Assembly: GCA_016946835.1 (NCBI GenBank)
Contig: JACVTC010000035.1
Span: 1,360,001-1,387,500, forward strand
From: Neocallimastix lanati (nom. inval.)
Taxonomy: Eukaryota; Neocallimastigomycota; Neocallimastigomycetes; Neocallimastigales; Neocallimastigaceae
Reading direction: 5' to 3'
Length of the DNA stretch: 27,500 nucleotides
The position numbers were made by a program, and so were the translations under genes. A model generated the notes under the pieces. That model was not told where the DNA came from. It saw nothing but the letters and a program-made list of their open reading frames with translations, and made no database searches. This document shows, piece after piece, positions 8,331 through 18,965 of this stretch. Numbering within the stretch: the first letter of the stretch is position 1; each line of letters begins with the position of its first letter.

Positions 8331-9954
8331 TTTTTTTTTTTTTTTTTTTTTTTTTATCTTAAATTAGTTTGTTTGTTCTATTAAATAAAACACAATTATT
8401 TATTGTTTTGTGAAGAAAAAAATTTTTTTTTTTACGAAGCGAAAAATGTTCTTTATATATTCATTTATTTTTTTAATTTAAACTATACTATATAAAGTTT
8501 TATTATTTAATATTTATTTATTTTTTTATTATAAATTATATTAACCATATTAATATATGTATACATATACATCGAAATACATATATATATATATATTTTT
8601 ATTTCTGTTTTTTTTTTTTAATTTATTTTATTTTATTATAAAATTAAATACATATTAAATAAATAAATAAATAAAATAAAAATATTTTGTTTTCAAATTT
8701 AAACGAATAAAAAAAAAAAAACACTAAAACAATAAAAAAGTAAAATAAAATAAAAATAATAATAAAAAAAAAAAAGGAATAATTTTATTTTGATATCTGC
8801 TAACTAATTTTTTTTAATTTTTTTTTTTATTATTATTTTTATTTTATTTTACTTTTTTTAATTTTTTTTTTTTATTATTTTAATTTATTCAACCACAAAT
8901 CAAATTCAAATAGTATTAAATAATTTTAAATAATTTTAAATAATATTAAATAACATTAAATAATATAAAAGCAATATAAAAATAATATAAAACTAAAATA
9001 AAAAAAAAAAAATTACATATAAAAAATTTTATCATAAACTCTGTTTACTATCATTTAAAATTTTTTTATTTTCCTCCATTAAAAATTCATTAATCTGCCT
9101 TTTCATTTCAATAAACCTTATTAGTTATATAAATAGATAAATTGATATATATTTTGATAAATATATAATTGATAATTGAATGAATTTATAAATAAATAAT
9201 GGATTATTTATTTTGTACAACATAAAGTTGTATATAAAATTTTTTTTAAGTATAATAATATATTTTATATTTATTATACATTCATATGAACTAATTTCAT
9301 ATAACTACCTATCAACCTTAACAAATAATAAAGCAAGTTTTAATTCATGACATTTAAATAATATATGTTATTTAAATATCCTATATAATAATAATTAATT
9401 CTAACATAAATTTCAATTTATTTTGGGCAATTATTTTTTTAAATTAAAAAAATTTTCATAAAAAATTTTTTAATTAAAATTTATTAATTTAATTATAATG
9501 TATATTTTATTGTAATATAATATGTCAATTTAAATATTTATTATATATTACACTGTATTTCTTATCTATTTTAAAAAGTAATTAGTTTTTATTATTTTTT
9601 TGTCTGTAATACCAATGACTTAAAAAGTATAAAAAAAAAAGTTTAAAAATTTTTATAATAGATATGGTTTTGTTTGTTGAAATGTGTTAATATTAGTTAA
9701 TATGTAGCCAATAAAATAAAATGTATTAATTTATATTTAATCAACGATTTAGTTGTGTAATCATAAAAAATTTTCCCTCCTTTCTTTATTTTTTATATAC
9801 AAAAAATAAATAAATAGATAAATAAATAAATTTTGAGCCTATAGGAATATCTATATATAAAATAGAAATATTGAAAGATATTTATTTAATATATTTAAAA
9901 TATATAGATTTAGAATAATATGGATGAACTAAATTTAATCATAATTTATGAGGA

Positions 9955-9991
<37 letters not shown>

Positions 9992-10318
9992 CATAGCTTT
10001 TGTTACTAGCTAAAAGAAAAAAAAAAAAAAAAAAAAAAAGATACATAATAGCTAAAACGAAGATGAATGTATATATAATAAAGAAAAATAATTATAATAA
10101 TAGAAGAATATTACTAAAGTTTAATATAAAATATATAAAAGGATAAAAAAGTAAATAATTAAAAAAAAATATAGATTTTTTTATTATAATTTGAGTAATT
10201 AATTTCATCATTCAAAATAACAATAAATTGATTTGTACAAACATAAAAAATATATATTATATTTATATATTGTTCATATATATATTTATGTATTTTTGTA
10301 TGTGTATGTATTTAATAC

Positions 10319-10349
<31 letters not shown>

Positions 10350-11949
10350 GAAATGAATCATTGAAATAATTGAAATATAATAGAAAAATAAAAAATATAA
10401 AAAAAATAAAATATATTTCAACTAATAGAATTAAATATTTATATTTTATATTTATATTTATATATTTATATTTACTGTTTTATATATATTTATATTGTGA
10501 CAAATATTTGATAAATAACAAATAAAATATGAAATATACTTCATATAATATGAATGTATATAATATATTAAAGGAATAAAATGATTTTCAAATCTGTTGA
10601 ATTTAATTTAAATAAAAAAAATACTTTTTGAAAGCATGAAAAATTTTTAGAGTCGTTTTTAGATAAAATAACAATAAATTTGTTAATAAATAACCAAACA
10701 AATTCAAATAAAATAAATAAAAAATAAAGTTAAGATAAATAAATAAATAACTGAATAAGTTAAAATAAATAAATAAATAAGTTAAAATAAATAAATAAAT
10801 AAGTTAAAATAAATAAATAACTAAATAAGGATAAATAACTGAAAAGCGACAAAAAAAATAATTATAAATGATTAAATGAAAAAAAAAAAAAAAAAAAAAA
10901 AAAAGTGTTACAAAAAAAAAAAAACTTTTTTTTAACCTACAATTATTATTAATACACATTTTAAGGAAAGATAAAAAAAAAAAAAAAAAGTTATTTTAAT
11001 ATTTATTTCTTTAAAATAGTTTTTTATTTATATATATATATATTTATTTATTTATTTATTTATTTATTTATGGATATATGTATTTATTTTTGTATTTATT
11101 TATTATTAACATTAATATTACTATATTGTTTTTTTTTTTTTTTTTTTTTTTTTTTCAAATAATAAAACAATATAATTTTTTAATTGAACAATAATAGAAA
11201 TAAAATTTAATAAAATTTTAAATCTCAGTTCTAGAAATTAATCTATAAATTTTTATTATTTGTAATTAAAATTCTTTTTACTATATAGATAATAATAATT
11301 CAATAATATTATGAAATATATATATATTTGTGTATAAAAAAAAAGAAATAAACGAGGTACTATTCAAAACTTAAGAAGAAGAAAAAGAAAATTTATATAT
11401 ACATATATATAATTATTTATATTCATTTATTTTATTTATTATTAAAAAAAAATTAAAAAAAAAATTTTTTTTTTGATAAAATAATGAATAAATTTGATAC
11501 ATTTTCAAAGCTTTAATTAAAAAAAAAAATCTCAATATTTTATATATTAAAAATATTTTTTTTTTATTTTATTTATATATTTATTTTTTTTTTTTTTTAT
11601 AATAATAAATAATAATAATACTTTAATATAAAATTTCATTTTTTTAATTATTTATTATCATTCTATTAATTATATTCCTTTTTACTTTAATATTTATACT
11701 TTATTATTTTTAATTGTTTGTACAGCTTTCTATATTATTAATTATTAATTAGAATTTTTTTTATAGATAATGGAACTTTTATTTGATATTTAATTAAAAA
11801 AAAAAATACTTTTGCTTATATCAATATTTAAAAAAAAAAAAAAAAATTAAAAGATAAAATAAAGATAAAAGAAAATATATATAAATACTTTTCATATTAA
11901 TTTTAATTGACCTTAAAAAAAATTAGTGAAATTAAATAAACTTTTTAAT

Positions 11950-11994
<45 letters not shown>

Positions 11995-12035
11995 GAAGTA
12001 GAAAGTTAATGTTTTCTCTTTTTTTCAAACTAAAA

Positions 12036-12068
<33 letters not shown>

Positions 12069-12100
12069 TATTATTTATTATTATTATTATTATTATTATT

Positions 12101-12201
12101 TAATTTATTTACTTTAAATTAATTGAAGAATCATTAAATCATTTTTTTTTATATATATATTTTTATTTTTTTAATTTATTTACCTTAAATTAATTGAAGA
12201 A
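12101..12201. repeat. 71-bp offset tandem duplication
   Basis: About 30 bases (TAATTTATTTAC, then T or C, then TTAAATTAATTGAAGAA) occur at 12101-12130 and again at 12172-12201 with two differences. A T-rich spacer separates them. It is a local non-coding duplication. Confidence 0.75.
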
Positions 12202-12222
12202 CAATTAGATTTAAAAAAAAAA

Positions 12223-12253
<31 letters not shown>

Positions 12254-13016
12254 ATTATCAAATTCTTTGAGTTGAAAAATAGTTAATAGTAAAATTTATC
12301 ATAGAAAGAAATACTCTTAAAAGAAAGTTGTAGTTTGTAATAAATATTAATATTCGTTTTACAAATATGTTATATGTAATTTATAAAGTAAATCAAGATA
12401 AATAATAAGAACAGCATAAAGTATTAAGATAACTATTAAAATAAAAATCAGTAATAATAATAATAATAATAATGAAATTATCTAAATTGAATAAAAAAAA
12501 ATTTTTTTATTTTCATATTTTTATTTCATATATGAATTTTTATCCATGTGCTCATAAATTTAAATAAAATACAATGTAATAATATATATATATATATATT
12601 TCCATTTATAGTTTTAATTCATCATTTAATACCACAATAACCATATATAATAAAAAGCAGGAAAAAAATTTGAGTAAATAAAAATGAATATCCAAATTAA
12701 TTATTATTTAAATATAATTAATATATATATAATACTGTATATGCAATGTATATATTATTACATGGAGTGTATTAAATTCATTGATATTTGTTAATTATAT
12801 AACATTTTTATACTTCTTTAACATTTTTTTATATTATAAATAATTATTTACAATTATTGTATATGTATATTGTACAAAAAAAAAATCTACATAATCTAGT
12901 TTTATATATACTCATGATTTCAAATTATTCCATTTTTTATTATTATATTTTAATATTTAGAAATTTTTATCATCAATTTACTTTATATATATAAATCTTC
13001 AATCATTACTTTAAAT

Positions 13017-13066
<50 letters not shown>

Positions 13067-13259
13067 GTATTTTTAATAAAAATAAACAAATATGACATAT
13101 CATATATATAAAATATAAAATATTTAAATGCATTTTCCTATCATAACTTTTCTAATGGGAGAAAAAAAAATTAATACTATTGTAGGCTAATTGCTATATT
13201 ATATTGAATTATTTCTATGGAATAAATATTAACTATTTTTTTTTTATCATTATTTATTA

Positions 13260-13440
13260 TTTATTATCTTTTTTTTTTATTATTATTATTATTTTTTCTC
13301 TTTTTTTTTTATTATTTTATTATTAAAATTATTATTATTATTTATTATCTTTTTTTTATTATTATTATTTATTATCTTTTTTTTATTATTATTATTTATT
13401 ATCTTTTTTTTATTATTTTTTTTCTCTTTTATTATTTATT
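13260..13440. repeat. 27-bp imperfect minisatellite
   Basis: The word TTTATTATCT recurs at 13341, 13368 and 13395 with an exact period of 27. Each copy is followed by a T run and ATT triplets. A looser copy lies near 13260, and CTCTTTT variants flank the array. It is non-coding. Confidence 0.75.
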
Positions 13441-14310
13441 ATTATTATTTTTTTTTTAAAATTATATTATTATTTACTAAATAAAAATAAAAATAATATA
13501 ACCTTTCTTTCTTCGTTTTTTTCTTTTTTTTTTAAAAAAATAAATCCAATTTGTTCTTATTTTTTATTAACAATGTAAAACTTTCATATTATATATTTAT
13601 TATTCTATTATTGAATCTATATCATTTATTAATGAAAATATAGAAGATATTTTTATATATTAAAATTAAAATATTAATATAAATATATATATATATATAA
13701 TTACGAAAATAATTGTAGCTAAAATAAATTTAAAAGGAAATTGATAAACTAAATATCATTAACTGTATTAACTGTATGAATATAATTCTATGAATATTTC
13801 ATCCTTTTTTTTTTTTTTTATTTTAATAAAATATTAAAATAATATTATTTTTTAAGAAATTTTATTTATATTTTTATTTATTACATTAATTATTAATTAT
13901 TATTTAATTCATTTATTATTTTTTTTTATTTTTTTATTATATATTATTTATTCATTTATTAATATATATAAATAAATATTACATACAATATTAATATTAA
14001 TATTAATTGTATATTTATTACCTTTATTCTATTTTAATTAAAAACTCTATTTTAATTAAAAAGAAAAAAAAAACAAAAGTAGGCAAATTAGATGAAAATA
14101 ATAATTAGAAATTAAAAAAGTTAACAAACTAAAAATATAATTAAAAAAAATAATTATAAAATAAAACTAAAGGATAATTGCAATACTGGCATATATTATT
14201 TAAATATATTTATTTATATATTCATATATAAATAAATGATTAATATTTATATTGTAATAGAGTTATTTTATTATTATCATTATTATTATTTAACTAATTT
14301 TTTTTTTTTT

Positions 14311-14625
14311 GCAGCAATAATTATTACGAACTTTAATCTTTAATTATTTATATGTTTATTAATTACATGAATATTTTTTATTTTAATAAAAAACACAGAA
14401 TTAATAAAAAAAATAAATATTATTTGCCCAATTAGAACATAATAATATTTAAATGTTTAAATAATAATGTGAAATAAAAGTAATATTCAAAATAAAGTGC
14501 ATAAATATATTCAGAATAAAATTCATATACAACGAACCTCACCTCCATATTGCTTATTCCGGATTAGGGTTTGAATTGACTTTCTAAAAGAAATTATGGT
14601 CTTCTCCTTCAGAGGCATTGAACCT
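14311..14625 (+). repeat. Dispersed repeat, copy B
   Basis: This is the second copy of the repeat at 2805-3070, with the same blocks in the same order and orientation. They start with GCAGCAATAATTATTACGAA, pass through CGAACCTCACCTCCA and GGATTAGGGTTTGAATTGAC, and end in ATGGTCTTCTCCT. The 3' part continues with a less biased stretch to about 14665 that has no counterpart seen in copy A. The element type is unknown. Confidence 0.75.
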
Positions 14626-14708
14626 ACTGGTCTGTCTTACTACATTTTCAGTATTGACACTCCTTATTATTTTACTAATAAATAATATATTATAATTATT
14701 ATTTTTCT

Positions 14709-15040
<332 letters not shown>

Positions 15041-15041
<1 letters not shown>

Positions 15042-15269
15042 GACCGGCTAGTTAAGCAGTAGACACTTTAGAGTTATATTTTTTATTATTTTTTATTATT
15101 ATATTAAAATATTTTATTTACTAAACTATATTTATTTATTTATTAAGACTTATTTAATAAAGAATAATTAATTCATACATTTTATATTTAATATCTAATA
15201 CATTATATTAATTTATTACATTAAATATATTTTATTGTAATATATTTTATATTAGTAAATATTCCCAAT
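15041..15269. other. Intergenic with small GC-richer word
   Basis: A distinct word, GACCGGCTAGTTAAGCAGTA, starts at about 15043, right after the microsatellite. The rest is A/T sequence. The word loosely resembles a tRNA D-arm, but nothing following it folds into a tRNA. The segment nearest 15269 is the 3' flank of the copia relic. Confidence 0.4.
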
Positions 15270-16150
15270 TCAACCTAGTTTTTCTTTAGAAAAATCATGT
15301 TTGTAAAGTATATTAACAAAAATTATAAATGAGCATTTATAATTTTTGTTAATACATAAGCTAATATATTTTTACTATCAATATATTCTAATTTTATTTT
15401 TCCCATTTTTATAATATCTTTATTGAAGAAATATTTAATTGCTACGTGTTTTTAATTTTGGATCTCATCATTTTCAATATTGGTTTTACTGGTTATGTTA
15501 TCTGTATAAATTTTTATTAGTTTATTGAAATTGAATAATCCTTCTAAGATATTTCTTATCCATAATATTTTCTTTACACATTCCGTGGTACTAATGTATT
15601 CAGCTTCAGCAGTAGATATAGCTACTATTAACTGTTTCTATGATGACCAATATATGGAATTATTTCCCATTAAGAAAATATTTCCTGAAGTAGACTTTCT
15701 ATCTTTAAGATCACATACATAATCTGAATCTGTATATCCTGTAATTTCCCCTTTTCCATCATAAAAAATTGTATAGTTCTTTGTTGTATTTAAATATTTT
15801 AAAATATTCGTTACCTTTTTCCAATAGGAGATTGTACGATGCTCTAAATTTCTGGAAGTCTTTCCTACAGCAAATGAGATATCTGAGCGAGTACATTTAG
15901 CCAAATAAATTTAAGATCCAACAATACTTTTGTATGTGGTTATATTAGATGGTTCATTATTTTCACTAATAACGTTATAACCTACGACAAGGTGTATTAA
16001 TTTTTCTTGTATATTTAAAGTAATAATTAATTTTAAGGCGTCAACATTAAGAGTTGGAGAATAAGAAAGGTCAAAATCAATTCCTCTTTTTTGTTTAAAA
16101 CCTCTTATGACAACTCTTGCCTTTCTTTTAATTATGTTATTTATTTGCGT
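15270..16150 (-). pseudogene. Ty1/copia pol relic (RT to RNase H)
   Basis: Read on the minus strand from about 16130, it starts with the copia reverse transcriptase entry (ARVVIRGFKQKRGIDF, then SYSPTLNVDALKL). It then jumps near 15985 to the end of the RT domain (YKSIVGS, then IYLAKCTRSDISFAVG). The AFLNG and YVDD core is missing, so the element carries a large in-frame deletion. It continues through the connection region (GYTDSDYVCDLKDRKSTSG, 15700 region) into copia RNase H (YWSS, then KQLIVAISTAEAEYIST, then KIYTDNITSK, then KHVAIKYFF). In-frame stops lie between SIVGS and IYLA, at 15638-15640 after YWSS, and at 15452-15454 before KHV. The frame ends at 15323-15325 within a hairpin. A shifted frame beyond it still reads LYKHDFSKEKLG, like the normal copia C-terminus. 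No LTRs, integrase or gag are seen next to it. It is clearly inactive. Confidence 0.9.
15311..15354. repeat. 20-bp perfect hairpin, 4-base loop
   Basis: Arms 15311-15330 and 15335-15354 are exact reverse complements around GAGC. The hairpin covers the last codons and the stop of the copia relic. One arm is the natural LTKII coding sequence, so the other looks like an inverted copy of it inserted into the frame. Confidence 0.9.
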
Positions 16151-16317
16151 TTAATTTATTAGTGAAAATCCATCTTAAAAATATTACACTTTTGTCATTT
16201 GGAATTTGTTTAGCATAAGAAAAAAATATATATATATTTTATATATGTTTGACATTTCAATTTAACATTGTTTTTCTCTTCCTCTTTTTTCTTTTTTTTT
16301 TTTTTTTTTGAAGATAT
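16151..16317. other. Flank of copia relic
   Basis: No feature was recognised apart from a TA tract and a T-rich polypyrimidine stretch (about 16270-16310), which ends in GAAG just before the Pro/Gln-rich scrap. It could be a 3' splice-site-like tract, but no upstream exon is visible. Confidence 0.4.
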
Positions 16318-16430
16318 TTTTACCCTGGTAATCCACCACAAGAGGGTTGGAGGTCTAATCCTTCTCAACAGAATCCTTCTTCATAACAATATTCCTCCTT
16401 CATCGCAATGTCCACTACCTCAACAATGAT
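16318..16430 (+). pseudogene. Pro/Gln-rich coding scrap
   Basis: This short stretch has clearly non-random composition on the plus strand. It reads YPGNPPQEGWRSNPSQQNPSS, then a TAA. After a frame change it reads NNIPPSSQCPLPQQ and ends in TGA. The Pro/Gln/Asn/Ser mix resembles the C-terminal tail of the TMEM151-like protein encoded 2.5 kb downstream on the same strand. It may be the last remnant of a duplicated paralogue. It could instead be the 3' exon of an unrecognised gene, because a pyrimidine tract lies just before it. The evidence is composition only. Confidence 0.4.
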
Positions 16431-16648
16431 AAAAATAGAAAATTTGAACTTCTGAACTTCTGATGAGTTTTATTTTCCTTTTGTTCTAAAAAATAAAAAA
16501 TAAAAAAAAATAAAAGAAAATAAAAAATAAAAAATAAAAAAATAAAAAAAAAAAAAATAGAAAAAAAATAAACTTCTTAATAAGTTTTAATTTTTCAATT
16601 TATTAATATCTTTAACAATTATTAAAAAAAAATAAAAAAAAAAAAATT

Positions 16649-16681
<33 letters not shown>

Positions 16682-16757
16682 AATTACAAACTTTTTTATA
16701 AAAATAAAAATGTAAATTTTATTTATTTATATTTATATATTAATTAATTATATTATA

Positions 16758-16762
16758 TTATT

Positions 16763-16837
<75 letters not shown>

Positions 16838-16839
16838 TA
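16758..16839 (+). repeat. (ATTT)n tetranucleotide array
   Basis: About 20 tandem units of the four-base repeat TTTA run without interruption. A second, similar array lies at 17962-18040. Confidence 0.95.
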
Positions 16840-17961
16840 GAATTTGGAATAATGATGAGGTTTCTATTTCAATAACTCTTTTAGTGAAACAAGTTTTGTT
16901 ATATTCTATTAATAAACTCAAATCATATTCCATATGAGCAATTCAAGCCAAAAATAAAAATATTTTGATTAAAAATATTTTAATAGATCAAAAATATTTT
17001 GGATTTTCATTGTTATATTAATTAGAAAATGTCTTATTATATCAAATAAATAATAATAATAAATTCAATAATCACCAATTATTTTAATAAAAAAAAAAAA
17101 AAATAATTTACAATAACCGATGATTTAAATATTATATAATATTATCAAATAATAATAAAATTACAAAAAAAAATAATAATAAATAAATAAATATAAAAAC
17201 TTGAGATTATTTTATAACATTTGTTTTAGTAACCAATATATATTAAATATGGTAAAATTTAACTTGTATTTTGTTATTTAATATATTTTATTATTTATTT
17301 TTTTTTATGAAATATTAAAATTATATTTTATCTATTTATTATAAAAAGCATTCTAATTTTTGTATTATTTATTGTGCCCAGTTTAATATTATTTTTATGA
17401 ACATTAAGAGGAATTATTTATTATTTATTTTATTATATTTTATTATATAATAATTTAAATATAAAAAAAAAAAAAAAAAAAAAATATTAATCATTCTATT
17501 TAAATACTTTATCTATTTTATTATATTATGTGATATTATAAATATGTATATAGATACAAAAAAAAAAATACTCTAATCATTCTATTAATTTATCATTATA
17601 TTAAACTTTTAAAAAATGTGATTAAATTTAAAATTTTTTAATATACTTTTTTCAATAGTTCATAATTCTATAAAAAAAAATAAATATATTTCATATAGTT
17701 TATTCATTTTTATTCATTTATTGAATATCTCTATTAAGCTATCAACTTTATTTATTAATATAAAGTTATATTCTAACAAATTAAATATAAATTAATATGT
17801 ATCTAGAACAAACCACAATTAAAAACAAAAATAAGTAATTTTATCTGTACTTTAAATCCTTGTTAACCATTTATTCTTTAATGTAATCTTTTATATATGC
17901 ATAATAAATATTTATAAAATTTTTATTTATATATTATATATTCATTAATTTTTATTTATTT

Positions 17962-17971
17962 AGTTATTTAG

Positions 17972-18038
<67 letters not shown>

Positions 18039-18040
18039 TA
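17962..18040 (+). repeat. (ATTT)n tetranucleotide array
   Basis: About 19 tandem TTTA units, preceded by TTTAGTTA variants that look like decayed units. Confidence 0.95.
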
Positions 18041-18373
18041 ATTATACTCTTATTTAAAATTTGTAATATATTTTATATTCATTATTTATTTAATTTAAAT
18101 TTATGTATACTATTAATAAAAAAATGTAATATGTGGAACATTATATATTATATTAAAAATTTAATTATAACTAATTAAAAATATGTATTATTAAATAAAA
18201 TAATTATTCATTTTTAATAATTATTTAAAAGTACTATTTTTTATATAATTAAAAATTAAATTTTATTTATTTATTAATATATACATATTTTTTTTTTTTG
18301 AATAAAATCTTAAATAATTTTTATTTTATTAAAGTAAAAAAAAAAAAAAAAAACATATATATATTTTTCTTTT

Positions 18374-18465
18374 TACTTCTGGTGTGTAAGGTCTTTTAGC
18401 TCTCCTCAAGACATGGGAATATTAAGATAGTCACAACACCACATCGGTATGAGGATATTAAGAAC
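18374..18465. other. GC-richer island of unknown origin
   Basis: About 90 bases of ordinary composition sit in otherwise pure A/T DNA. They contain two ATATTAAGA words about 40 bases apart and CATGGGAATATTAAG. Neither strand gives a recognisable protein or RNA. It may be transposon debris or a conserved regulatory stretch about 500 bases before the TMEM151-like gene. Confidence 0.35.
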
Positions 18466-18965
18466 AAATTTAAGTTTATATTTTAACTTAATAAAAACAA
18501 AAAATTGAAATCTAGGTCATTTCCTTTAAAGCATATAATATAAATTCATAAACTTAAAAAAAATTTTTAACCAATAAAATTTTCCTCATTATATAATTCA
18601 TTTTCTTTTTAATTTACCCTATTTTAATTTATACTTTTAATGAAACGTTAGACAAAAGTTTATTTATATATATTTATTTTCCATTTTATTTGTTTATTTT
18701 TTATTTGTTTAATATTTATTTATTTATCTATTTATTTATTTATTTATTTATTTTTCCTCCTTAATGGATATTTTCGTATTTATTTTCTTTTTTTTTTGTT
18801 TTTTTTTCTCAAAAATTAAAAACCATTAAAGTTATAATTATTTATAAAAAAGAAAAAAATAAAAAAAATAAAAAATAAAAAAAAAAAAAAAACGTATATA
18901 AAAAAGAAAAAAATAAATTGATAAAAAAAGTCTTATTGAAATAATATAAATTTATTAATATAAAA

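Larger units (their letters stand above)
8356..14310. other. Six-kilobase gene desert
   Basis: I find no coding region, RNA gene or transposon relic here. The sequence is nearly all A/T, with A runs at about 9959-9990, 10017-10039, 10878-10904, 11955-11991 and 13029-13063. There is a T run at about 11129-11155, (ATTT)n at 11041-11072 and (AAT)n clusters near 10320 and 12450. In-frame stops occur every few codons on both strands. Introns or a very small gene cannot be excluded by eye. Confidence 0.7.
16431..18965. other. Intergenic, upstream of TMEM151-like gene
   Basis: No gene was found. It contains A/T tracts, two tetranucleotide arrays (annotated separately), (AAT)n near 16655 and a less biased island at 18374-18465. 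The last 150 bases before 18966 are A-rich and should include the promoter and leader of the downstream gene. Confidence 0.6.

Noticed and set aside
15043-15078. tRNA-like D-arm word (CTAGTTAAGCAGTAGACAC)
   Set aside because: No acceptor pairing, anticodon stem or T-arm follows; the sequence passes into plain A/T DNA.
18374-18465. Possible 5S rRNA fragment because of CATGGGAATA
   Set aside because: Only about ten bases resemble 5S, and neither the internal promoter boxes nor the helices can be built.
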